This document shows, in pieces, positions 27,311 to 35,047 of a stretch of DNA of 64,000 nucleotides. Every line of letters starts with the position of its first letter. The stretch's first letter is position 1. Location of the stretch: the NCBI RefSeq assembly GCF_014646115.1, contig NZ_BMMV01000031.1, positions 1 through 64,000 of the forward strand, in the 5' to 3' direction. The notes under the pieces are model-generated. The model saw only the letters and a list, made by a program, of their open reading frames with translations. It was not told the DNA's origin and did no database searches. A program made the position numbers and the translations under genes. This DNA is from Streptomyces camponoticapitis (GTDB lineage: Bacteria; Actinomycetota; Actinomycetes; Streptomycetales; Streptomycetaceae).

Positions 27311-28318
27311 ATGCCGAAAGAGAAAATGAATGGCGTGGGATCTTTCCGGGGGCTGCCGGTCGAGGATCCGGAGAGTCTTCTGGACGTGGTGGTGCCTGTC
27401 CCTGAGCTACGGCCCCGGGATGTCCTGGTACGGGTGGAGGCCGTGTCGGTCAACCCGGCGGACGTGAAGGCACGCGCGGAATTGGCTCCGTCTGATCAGC
27501 CCCGCGTGCTGGGGTTCGACGCGGCGGGCACGGTGGAGGCTCTGGGCCCGAAGGTGACCACGCTGCGCGTCGGTGACGAGGTCTGGTACGCGGGTGACTT
27601 CAACCGTGCCGGGAGCAACGCGGACTATCAGGCGGTGGACGAGCGCATCGTGGGCCGGGCGCCGAGGAGTCCGTCGCATGCCGAGGCGGCGGCGCTTCCG
27701 CTGACGACCATCACCGCCTGGGAGAGTCTGTTCGAACGCTTCGAACTGTCCAAGGACTCCCAGGGAACCCTTCTGATCATCGGAGGACCGGGCGGCGTCG
27801 GCTCGATCATGATCCAGCTCGCCAAGGAACTCACCGGTCTGACAGTACTCGCGACCGCCGGCAGCCCCGAGTCCTCCGACTGGGTACGGGAACTCGGAGC
27901 CGACGCGGTCGTGGACCACCACGACCTGGTCGCCACTGTGAGGAAGGCGGCGCCCGAGGGTGTGGACTACATCTTCACTTCGCACTCCGCCGGCAACATC
28001 GAGTCATTCGCCGAGATCATCCGGCCCTTTGGGCACATCACGGCCATCGACGAGCCGGAGCACCTGGACCTGCTCCCGCTGAAGCTCAAATGCATCGCCT
28101 GGCACTGGGAGCTGATGTTCGCCCGCTCGATGCTCGAAACCCCGGACATGATCGAGCAGAAAAAACTCCTGGAGGATGCGGCGGTCCTGGTTGACGACCA
28201 CCGCGTCCGTACCACCGCGACCACCACCATCAGGGACTTCAGCGCGGCCGGCCTGCGTGAGGCCCACCGACTCGTCGAGACAGGCGGACAGGTCGGCAAA
28301 GTGGTCGTCACTCGCTGA
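27311..28318 (+). CDS. MDR-family oxidoreductase, paralogue of 12957..13967
   Basis: 335 residues from the ATG at 27311, with AAAGGAG upstream. Same architecture as its paralogue: LRPRDVLVRVEAVSVNPADVK, LGFDAAGTVEALG, DEVWYAGDFNRAGSNADY and the Rossmann motif GGPGGVGSIMIQLAK, with DAVVDHHDLV and FGHITAIDEPE shared nearly verbatim. No zinc-ligand set is visible. It is divergent from the enolase-superfamily unit (258-bp gap) and is followed by an AraC gene 199 bp downstream in the same direction, so its context differs from the LysR-linked copy. The pair probably reflects a duplication followed by different regulation. Confidence 0.9.
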   Translation: MPKEKMNGVGSFRGLPVEDPESLLDVVVPVPELRPRDVLVRVEAVSVNPADVKARAELAPSDQPRVLGFDAAGTVEALGPKVTTLRVGDEVWYAGDFNRAGSNADYQAVDERIVGRAPRSPSHAEAAALPLTTITAWESLFERFELSKDSQGTLLIIGGPGGVGSIMIQLAKELTGLTVLATAGSPESSDWVRELGADAVVDHHDLVATVRKAAPEGVDYIFTSHSAGNIESFAEIIRPFGHITAIDEPEHLDLLPLKLKCIAWHWELMFARSMLETPDMIEQKKLLEDAAVLVDDHRVRTTATTTIRDFSAAGLREAHRLVETGGQVGKVVVTR

Positions 28319-28517
28319 AATCGCCGCTCACGCGCCTCTCGGCCGTCGGCCCGCTCATTCGAAGCAGGCCGCTCACAAGCCCTCAGCGGAGAGACTGGAC
28401 CTGCGACTCCGCCCCGGGCGGCGTAGCGTTATTTGTCATGTGGTTACCGCCGACCGGGAGAACCCTGTTGGTCTTCGGCGGCGGCCAGGGCTCGGGATGC
28501 GGAGAGGGTGAGGCGTT

Positions 28518-29441
28518 TTGGCGGCACCTTTCGACACCAGCACCCTGGCACCGCAGGGGCGGCGCCCACCAGAGGTAAATCGCAGCGACGGGCCCGCGAA
28601 CATATGCCGCACACTGTCGGTCATAAGGCTTGGGGCGGTCTCTCTCTCGACCATCAGTGGGGATTCACTCTTTATCCAGAGAACACTGAACGCCACCCAG
28701 GGCAACGTCGAGCAAACCGTGGTATTGACCATGCAGCTCTCCGGGAGCTGCATGGTCAGACAGAATGAACGAGAGGCAGTGGTGCGGCCCGGGGAGTTCG
28801 TCATCCACGACAACTCCCGCCCGTTTGCGGTCTCCGGCACGCAGGCCGTGGAACAGATCACCGTGAGCGTGCCACGCAACGTGCTCGCGCTTCCTTCTTC
28901 GGTACTGAGAGCGGCCTCCGCCCGGACCATCGACCCCAGCCACCCGACCGCCGAGGTCGCCGCGACGTATTTCCGGCAGCTGGTTCACAGCACGGCCGCC
29001 CATACCCGCGAACCGGACCTGCTCGGTCCCCCGTGCATCGAACTCATACGTGCCCTGATCGCCACTACCCAGGAACAACGGTTGGGCGTCGCCGCCGAGC
29101 CGCCCCACCGCACCCTTCAGCAGCGCGTCATGACGTACGTGTGGGCCCATCTGGGCGACAGCGACCTGAGCGCCTCGCGGGTCGCGGCCGAACATCACAT
29201 CTCCGTGCGGCAGCTCTACCTGGTGCTCTCCAGGGCCGGTATTTCGCTGGGCGACTGGATCAGGACCCAGCGCCTGGAGGAGAGCCGCCGGGAGCTCATT
29301 TCCCCCCATGGTCGGCAAGCGACCATCGAATCTGTCGCAAGACGATGCGGCTTCGCCAGCGCGTCGCATTTCAGCCGCGCGTTCAAAAAGACGTACGGGA
29401 CGTCACCTCGTCAGTGGCGTCTTGAAAACCTTGCCGCGTGA
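28518..29441 (+). CDS. AraC-family transcriptional regulator
   Basis: 307 residues from a TTG at 28518, chosen because GAGAGGGTGAGG precedes it; no better ATG or GTG fits. The N-terminal half is a cupin-like sensor domain of the AraC-binding-domain-2 type (VVRPGEFVIHDNSRPF). The C-terminal ~100 residues are the double helix-turn-helix: LSASRVAAEHHISVRQLY, then TIESVARRCGFASASHFSRAF and YGTSPRQWR. Members of this group regulate degradation of amino-acid- or aromatic-derived compounds. The gene follows the MDR reductase and may control it or the enolase-superfamily unit. Confidence 0.9.
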   Translation: MAAPFDTSTLAPQGRRPPEVNRSDGPANICRTLSVIRLGAVSLSTISGDSLFIQRTLNATQGNVEQTVVLTMQLSGSCMVRQNEREAVVRPGEFVIHDNSRPFAVSGTQAVEQITVSVPRNVLALPSSVLRAASARTIDPSHPTAEVAATYFRQLVHSTAAHTREPDLLGPPCIELIRALIATTQEQRLGVAAEPPHRTLQQRVMTYVWAHLGDSDLSASRVAAEHHISVRQLYLVLSRAGISLGDWIRTQRLEESRRELISPHGRQATIESVARRCGFASASHFSRAFKKTYGTSPRQWRLENLAA

Positions 29442-29553
29442 GAAGACGGGATGCCGTCTCGGTCCGGCGGGACTGAGCGCAACCGTTGCTGTTCGGCGGA
29501 GTCCGACACCAGCTCGTGCGGATGCGACAACCGGAGCCAGAGGTCATCTGGTT

Positions 29554-30135
29554 TCAGCCTTCTTCGTCGGCCCGTTCGGGACGGGCCCGCAGAAGGTCTT
29601 CGATAGTGATGAGTCGGCGTTCCAATTCGTCGATATCCCTCCGAGTCGCATTCGTCTCTTCCCACCGGAGCACGACTACTAGTCGTCCGTCAGGCTCCAG
29701 GCGGGAATGGGCGACGCTGCTGATCTCGCTGCCGGTCTGTTTGCGAACGGCGTCGTTCAGTTCATCAGAACGAAGTCCGAGACGTCTGATGGCTCTCTGT
29801 ACGGGCTTTCCGTCCTCGATAACCGTGGTGGGTGTTCCTTCGATGACATGCGCAGCCCGCTCGTCGACCGCCAGCCAGCGGTTGATGGCAGCGTTGGCCA
29901 TGACCAGGGTCACAGCGCCGATCGCGCCGCCGGTGACACTTTGATCGTTCCCGATGATCGAATTTTGCACTACATTCGACAGAAGAAAGATGACGACGAA
30001 ATCGAATGCGTTGAGGCTTGCGAGGCCGCGTTTTCCAGTGAGGCGGAAGAGTGCCAGGATGAGGACATAAACCATCAGCGTCCGAATTACTTTTTCGGCG
30101 ACCGGGATGTGCAGCTCGAAGATATCGTCCCACAT
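29554..30135 (-). CDS. DUF421 (YetF-like) membrane protein
   Basis: About 193 residues. The ATG at 30135 (MWDDIFELHIP) has GGAGG eight bases upstream; an ATG five codons earlier lacks one. There are three probable membrane spans in the first ~80 residues (VIRTLMVYVLILALFRL, AFDFVVIFLLSNVVQN, AIGAVTLVMANAAIN) and a conserved cytoplasmic part (VIEGTPTTVIEDGKPV, then RSDELNDAVRKQ) as in the DUF421/YetF family. The C-terminus is charged and may be a coiled coil (TRRDIDELERRLITIEDLL). In spore formers such proteins influence spore or envelope properties; here the role is unknown. It converges on the AraC gene. Confidence 0.88.
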   Translation of the reverse strand: MWDDIFELHIPVAEKVIRTLMVYVLILALFRLTGKRGLASLNAFDFVVIFLLSNVVQNSIIGNDQSVTGGAIGAVTLVMANAAINRWLAVDERAAHVIEGTPTTVIEDGKPVQRAIRRLGLRSDELNDAVRKQTGSEISSVAHSRLEPDGRLVVVLRWEETNATRRDIDELERRLITIEDLLRARPERADEEG

Positions 30136-30341
30136 TTCGGACGCCTCCATATGATCATCGGACGATTGCGGCGGGGCTGCGACTCCTCCGGAGAGGCGAA
30201 CCCCACCACATAACATCGCATCACTTGGCTCCGCCCAGTGGGCAGCTCGCCAGTGCCACGGCGCAGTCACCATGGCCGAGGCGAACTCTTACGTCATCTT
30301 GAGGCTGCGGCTGGAGGGGTCCCGCCAGTTCACCCCCCGCC

Positions 30342-30670
30342 TCACCCCGCCGGCCCCAACCGCCACTGGACCGGTTCGCGGTTCACCACCGTTTGGGCAG
30401 CGAGCCCATCACCCCGCTGCTGGGAGCGGCCCCATGCGAGCAGTTGACAGCGAAGGCCGGCGGCCACGGACAGCACGAGGACGGGCAAGGCGCCGCCGGA
30501 AGTGAGATCGTCGAACGGTAGCCGGGCGTCTGCGCGCAGGACGAACAGCCCGACGGCCGAGATAACACCCACGAACACCCCGGCGTAAAGGGCACGGAGC
30601 CAGAAAGCCTGGGTGAGGGTGGCCGCCAGTGCGCTGGGCGTCGCGGGCGAGATAGACGACGCGAGGTACG
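30342..30670 (-). pseudogene. membrane-protein fragment, probably frameshifted
   Basis: The minus strand gives a protein-like run in one frame (AATLTQAFWLRALYAG, VGVISAVGLFVLRADARL, then ALPVLVLSVAAGLRCQLLAW) with two hydrophobic segments. Ahead of about 30660 the run has no start codon in frame, and a different frame looks more coding, so a frameshift or 5' loss is likely. Family not recognised. Confidence 0.4.
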
Positions 30671-31174
30671 CGCCGCGGCCCCCACCGCCAGTACACCCCT
30701 GATGAGGGAAGCGGGGTTGATCCAGCTGGTGACGAGCTTCCCTGCCGCGATGCCCGGTGGTACGCGGCCGGAGGCGATGGCTGTCGACGCCCTGCCAGGC
30801 CCGGTCCCGTTTCGCACGGTTTGCCGCTGAGCTGAAGTACGACGGTCCATGCTCACCGAACCCCCTACACCATTTCCTTCACCGTGCCGGAGGGGATCCG
30901 AACGTTGAGGCGGTGGGCATATGCTCCGGCGGCGACCAGATGGTGGGGATGCTCGACGTCTTCCAGCGTCCGAGATGGGGGCGGTGCCGCCTGATTAGTG
31001 CTCTCCAGGCGGAGCCTGATCCGGCTGAGAGATACGGACGCCAGGTCGTCGAGGCGAGCAGACCTCGTAGGCTCAGCGGCTAGTTCAGAGAAGTTACTAG
31101 CCCAAAGAGATGGAACCGTTCCAAATCGCTGACGGCATGTGACCCTCCGTGGCAGACGGCGGCTAGGGCGTGTT

Positions 31175-31320
31175 TTAGAACTCGCTGACCTGCATGGTTG
31201 GCTCTCCGGGGAAGTCGCGGGCGGCCAACCAGATGGTGAGGTCGCGGGCGATGTCGTTGATGCTGGTCGCCGTGGTGACCTCGTGCTCGTTGCGGGGCCC
31301 GGGTACTGTCGCCGCGGGCC
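31175..31320 (-). pseudogene. 3' fragment of an unrecognised gene
   Basis: One minus-strand frame ends convincingly with NEHEVTTATSINDIAR, LTIWLAARDFPGEP and MQVSEF-stop at 31175. Upstream of about 31320 the coding character moves to another frame (FFTDCVDVFNTTVMD), with an in-frame stop. This suggests a broken gene between 31175 and about 31470. Function unknown. The whole 30.1-31.5 kb stretch seems to be decayed DNA. Confidence 0.33.
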
Positions 31321-31474
31321 GGTCGGCCTTTGCCGTCCGTCGTGCCGAGCAGGGTGTAGGAGCGCAGCTTTCACATCCATCACGGTCGTATTGAAGACGT
31401 CGACGCAGTCGGTGAAGAACTACGAGAACGGCCGGTCGGAGCCGAAGGAGCCGCGCCTGTCGGCGTAAGGCAGG

Positions 31475-32107
31475 TCAGTGGATCGGCGTCCAGTGCGGGA
31501 GGGCTTCGTCCAGCAGGGGATACTCCGGGTTCTCCCAGATGAGGCAGCCCCACACCAGGCCGGGCACATCCGGGCCCATCGCATTGGCCGGCCCTTCGGT
31601 CACGGTGCGCAAGACGGCATCCAGGTAGGCGGCGATCGACGGGAACGCGGGCTCGGCGCCGACACCGGGCAAGCTGTCCAAGCCCCACCGGCCGACACCG
31701 ATGGCACCGACCCAGTGGCCGGACTCGGGCCCTGACTCATCCCCGGTCAGCCACGGCACCACCGGCGCGCCTTGCCACCAGTCCTTTCCGGCGTGGTCGG
31801 GCATGCGCGGGCGCAGGGCGGCTACCGGCGACATGATCACCCCGCCGGGCAGGAATGCCCCCGAACCGACCTCCCCTTCCTCGTCATGTTCAATCTCCTG
31901 ATGATTCACACCGCCGCACAGCCGCCACAACGCGGCCAGCTGGTCGGGAAGTTCAAAGCCGAGGTGGTGCTTCAGCTGAGTGTCGGCGGCCTCGATGGCT
32001 TGCTCGTCGGCCGGAGGCAGCAGCGAGGCGAAGGAGACCGGAGCATTCGACTGCAGCCAGCCGGTGAGGGAGCGCCAGGCTTCGCCGACGTTCTGTTGAC
32101 CGTTCAT
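31475..32107 (-). CDS. SMI1/KNR4-family protein
   Basis: 210 residues from the ATG at 32107 (MNGQQNVGEAWR). The central text FELPDQLAALWRLCGGVNHQ, followed by a loop and PVVPWLTGDESG, is the SMI1/KNR4 (SUKH superfamily) pattern. In bacteria many SUKH proteins are immunity proteins for polymorphic toxins, often encoded away from the toxin; others have unknown roles. The start has only a weak ribosome site and the frame is open further upstream. No toxin gene is adjacent. An orphan immunity protein is therefore possible but not shown, and the RHS toxin in this window is 22 kb away. Confidence 0.72.
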   Translation of the reverse strand: MNGQQNVGEAWRSLTGWLQSNAPVSFASLLPPADEQAIEAADTQLKHHLGFELPDQLAALWRLCGGVNHQEIEHDEEGEVGSGAFLPGGVIMSPVAALRPRMPDHAGKDWWQGAPVVPWLTGDESGPESGHWVGAIGVGRWGLDSLPGVGAEPAFPSIAAYLDAVLRTVTEGPANAMGPDVPGLVWGCLIWENPEYPLLDEALPHWTPIH

Positions 32108-32149
32108 TCCGCCAATTTGACTGGCCGTCACGTCGCTCACGTCCGTTGA

Positions 32150-32402
32150 CCATGTCGGCCGGCTGGAGGCGCAGCATGCGCACCGTCCCCTTGGCCTGCC
32201 CCATCGCCTTCCCAACGACCTTTTGGATCCAGGTCCGTTCCCGCTCGTCGCCCTTCGGCCTGACGGTGCGGCACTTGATCTGGACCGCGCCGCGTGTGCC
32301 GCTCAGCAGCGGCCGGTCACCCAACTCCCGCTGCCCGGAACCCTTGTGGGTGAGTGCGGACTGGAACACGAAGTCGGGCAGGCCCCACGTCGCAGCGTGC
32401 AT
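32150..32402 (-). pseudogene. 5' fragment of a conserved hypothetical (nuclease-like?) gene
   Basis: From an ATG at 32402 the minus strand reads MHAATWGLPDFVFQS, RELGDRPLLSG, AVQIKCRTVRPK, RTWIQKVVGKAMGQAKGTVR and RLQPADMVNGRERR. I recall this start from a longer Streptomyces hypothetical protein. The VQIKCR strand after an acidic/Gly turn looks like the core of a PD-(D/E)xK-type fold, which is only a suggestion. Soon after MVNGRERR the frame loses protein character and meets the SMI1-like gene, so the gene is truncated at its 3' side. Confidence 0.5.
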
Positions 32403-32452
32403 TTCTCACTGCCCGGCGCCCTGCCCGATCACGGGCAGGCGCAGTGGGCGTG

Positions 32453-33841
32453 TCAGCGGCGCGGCGTGGCCGGCGCCTCGTGCGGGCTTCGTGCCGTGTC
32501 GTCCTGCTTGGCGCCGAGCATCTCCGTCGGTATTCGGTGCGTCTCGCGTGCGGTGGCGATGGAGATCGCGCTGACGGCGCACAGAGCGGCCGTGAAGATC
32601 CCGACGCCGGTCGGGCCCTGGAGTCCCAGCCACCCCTCGGGCGAGGCGATCCCGGCCGCCGAGGCGACGGCGAACCCGGCGACGGCGAATCCGACCTGGG
32701 TGCCGATGGCCATGCCGGACATCCGGACCCGCGCGCTGAACATCTCACCGTAGAGCGCGGGCCAGATGCCGTTGGCCGCCGAGTAGACGACGCCGAACGT
32801 CAGGATGCCCGTCAGGAAGATCAGCGGATAGCCGCCAGACCCGATGGCTCCCAGGTAGGCGAACATCATCACGGGGCTGCCGATCGCGCCGATCAGGAAG
32901 ACCGGCTTGCGGCCGATCCGGTCGGCGAGGATCGCCCACAGCGGCAGAGCGGCCAGCGCGACGGTGTTGGCCGCGATGCTCACCCAGAGCATCACCGTCT
33001 TGTCGAGGCCCACCTCGTCGCTGGTCGCGTAGTTCAGGGCCCAGACGGTGAAGACCGTACTGACCGTGGCGATGACGGCCGCGCACATCACGCGCAGCAC
33101 ATCGGCCCAGTGGTCGCGCAGGAGCACGGTGAGCGGCATCTTCTCCACGGCCCCGCTGGCCACCGTCTCCCTGAAGACGGGCGTCTCGCGCACCGTACGG
33201 CGGATGTAGTAGCCGAGTACGGTCACGACGGCGCTGAGCCAGAACGGGACGCGCCAGCCCCAGCCGTAGAGGTGTTCGTCGGGCAGCGCGGCGATGGGGA
33301 GGAAGACGAGCGTGGCGATGATCTGGCCGAACTGGGTACCGCCGAGGGTGAAGCTGGAGAAGTAGCCGCGCCGGTCCGCGGGGGCGTGCTCCAGCGTCAT
33401 GGAGCCCGCGCTGGCCTGCTCCCCGGCCGCTGAGAGGCCCTGCAGTACGCGAAGGAAGACCAGGAGCGCGGGGGCGAGTCCGCCGATCTGGTCCCTGCTG
33501 GGCAGACAGCCGATCAGGAAGGTCGCCACGCCCATGAGGATCAGCGTGAAGAGCATGATCTTCTTGCGCCCCGACCGGTCCCCGATGTGTCCGAGGACGA
33601 CGGCGCCGACGGGGCGGGCGGCGTACGCGACACCGAAGGTGGCCAGCGACTGGAGGGTCGCGGTCGCCGGATCCGACTCGTCGAAGAAGACGTGGGGGAA
33701 GATCAGGGCCGCCGCGCTCCCGTAGATGAAGAAGTCGTAGTACTCCAGGGCGCTGCCGACCCACGCGGCGACAGCGGCCTTACGGGGTGTGCCGGGCTGT
33801 TCGTTCCCGCCGGGTCGGGCGAGCGGGGGCTGGTCGGTCAC
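32453..33841 (-). CDS. MFS metabolite:H+ symporter (shikimate/quinate uptake candidate)
   Basis: 462 residues from a GTG at 33841 with GAGGAG upstream. A 12-span major facilitator of the MHS (ShiA/KgtP-like) group, which shows AAWVGSALEYYDFFIYG near the N-terminus, the loop GHIGDRSGRKKIM after span 2, a second RIGRKPVF after span 8, and FLRVLQGLSAAGEQASAGS in the centre. It imports a carboxylated metabolite with protons. It is divergent from a shikimate/quinate dehydrogenase and a two-domain dehydroshikimate dehydratase, as qsuA is linked to qsuB and qsuD in Corynebacterium, so shikimate or quinate is the likely cargo. The divergent promoter carries palindromic operator candidates at 33991 and 34117. 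Confidence 0.9.
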   Translation of the reverse strand: MTDQPPLARPGGNEQPGTPRKAAVAAWVGSALEYYDFFIYGSAAALIFPHVFFDESDPATATLQSLATFGVAYAARPVGAVVLGHIGDRSGRKKIMLFTLILMGVATFLIGCLPSRDQIGGLAPALLVFLRVLQGLSAAGEQASAGSMTLEHAPADRRGYFSSFTLGGTQFGQIIATLVFLPIAALPDEHLYGWGWRVPFWLSAVVTVLGYYIRRTVRETPVFRETVASGAVEKMPLTVLLRDHWADVLRVMCAAVIATVSTVFTVWALNYATSDEVGLDKTVMLWVSIAANTVALAALPLWAILADRIGRKPVFLIGAIGSPVMMFAYLGAIGSGGYPLIFLTGILTFGVVYSAANGIWPALYGEMFSARVRMSGMAIGTQVGFAVAGFAVASAAGIASPEGWLGLQGPTGVGIFTAALCAVSAISIATARETHRIPTEMLGAKQDDTARSPHEAPATPRR

Positions 33842-33990
33842 GGGGTTCTCCTCGTCGAGTGTCCGTGCGCGGGGACAGAAGGTGAGACAAGGGGGAGGCC
33901 GTCGTCCCGTCGGCCGTGTGGCTCGTGCGTGCGTCGCCGGGGAGTGTGCGACCGCACCCGCCCCACCAGGAGATCGTGTCCACGGGTTGC

Positions 33991-34004
33991 GAACTAGTTA
34001 GTTC
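33991..34004. promoter_or_regulatory. perfect palindromic operator candidate
   Basis: GAACTA-GT-TAGTTC is a perfect inverted repeat (6-bp arms, 2-bp centre) in the 317-bp divergent region between the MFS carrier and the dehydrogenase. It is AT-rich in a very GC-rich genome, and an 11-of-14 match lies at 34117-34130. The TetR gene at the end of the cluster is the natural candidate protein. Inferred from pattern and place. Confidence 0.6.
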
Positions 34005-34116
34005 ATTAAGGCGTGCCGACATCGTGAGGTGGTCGCATCGCACTGTCAAGAGGTCCCGAACAAGCTTCTGCGGCTTGAGTCGTGGGCTTCTCTATCGGGC
34101 CGGGATCGATTATAAA

Positions 34117-34130
34117 TAACTTACTAGTCC
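34117..34130. promoter_or_regulatory. second, imperfect copy of the operator
   Basis: On the minus strand this reads GGACTAGTAAGTTA, matching the perfect site at 33991 in 11 of 14 positions, including the central ACTAGT. It directly follows a TATAAA stretch (34111-34116) and lies 28 bp before the dehydrogenase start, so a protein bound here would block the rightward promoter. Confidence 0.5.
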
Positions 34131-34158
34131 GTACATTATGAGCGAAGGGCGCGGCAGT

Positions 34159-35013
34159 ATGACCTCGTACCTCATCGGGCTCATCGGCTCCGGAATCGGG
34201 CCCTCGCTCAGCCCCGCGCTGCACCAGCGCGAGGGGGACCACCACGGCCTGAGCCTGCTGTACCGGCGCATCGACATCGACCGGCTCGGCCTCGGCGCGG
34301 ACGCGGCGGGCGAACTGGTGCGAGGCGCCCGGCGGTTCGGCTACGACGGCCTCAACATCACGCACCCCTGCAAGCAGACGGTCCTCCCGCACCTCGACGG
34401 ACTCTCGGAGGACGCCGCGCTGCTCGGCGCGGTCAACACGGTCGTCTTCGACGGGGACCGCGCCATCGGGCACAACACCGACTGGAGCGGCTTCGCCCAG
34501 TCCTTCGCCCGCGGCCTGGAAGACGTGCCCGCGCGGCACATCACCCAGCTCGGCGCCGGTGGTGCCGGCGCGGCGGTCGCCCACGCCCTGCTCACCCTGG
34601 GCGCCGACCGCGTCACCCTCGTCGACGCCGACCTCGGACGGGCCGAGGCGCTCGCCGCCGAGCTGGTCGGCCGGTTCGGCGTACGCCGGGCCGACGCGGC
34701 CGCCCCCGACCGGCTCGCGGACCTGCTCGCCGGCGCGGACGGTCTGGTGCACGCCACGCCCACCGGTATGGCCACGCATCCCGGACTGCCGCTCCCCGTC
34801 GGACTGCTCCGCCCCGGACTGTGGGTCGCCGACGTGGTCTACCGCCCGCTCGACACCGAACTGCTGCGCCACGCAAGGGCCTTGGGCTGCCGCACGCTCG
34901 ACGGCGGCGGCATGGCCGTCTTCCAGGCCGCCGACGCCTTCCGGCTGTTCACCGGCCGTGAGCCCGACGCCGAGCGGATGCTCGCCCACCTGACCACGCT
35001 CGTCACCACCTGA
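34159..35013 (+). CDS. shikimate/quinate dehydrogenase
   Basis: 284 residues from the ATG at 34159 (MTSYLIGLIGSG), which has GAAGGG upstream; an ATG seven codons earlier lacks a ribosome site. Family landmarks: GIGPSLSPALH (substrate serines), LNITHPCKQTVL with the catalytic Lys, HNTDWSGF with the catalytic Asp, the Rossmann GAGGAGAAVAHAL and TPTGMATHPG. The THPCKQ variant and the catabolic neighbours suggest an NAD-dependent catabolic enzyme, QsuD/YdiB-like, oxidising shikimate to 3-dehydroshikimate (or quinate to 3-dehydroquinate), rather than biosynthetic AroE. It is followed 34 bp later by the dehydroshikimate dehydratase gene. Confidence 0.92.
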   Translation: MTSYLIGLIGSGIGPSLSPALHQREGDHHGLSLLYRRIDIDRLGLGADAAGELVRGARRFGYDGLNITHPCKQTVLPHLDGLSEDAALLGAVNTVVFDGDRAIGHNTDWSGFAQSFARGLEDVPARHITQLGAGGAGAAVAHALLTLGADRVTLVDADLGRAEALAAELVGRFGVRRADAAAPDRLADLLAGADGLVHATPTGMATHPGLPLPVGLLRPGLWVADVVYRPLDTELLRHARALGCRTLDGGGMAVFQAADAFRLFTGREPDAERMLAHLTTLVTT

Positions 35014-35047
35014 CGACCCTCGTCACCACCTGAACGCGGGAGCAGAT

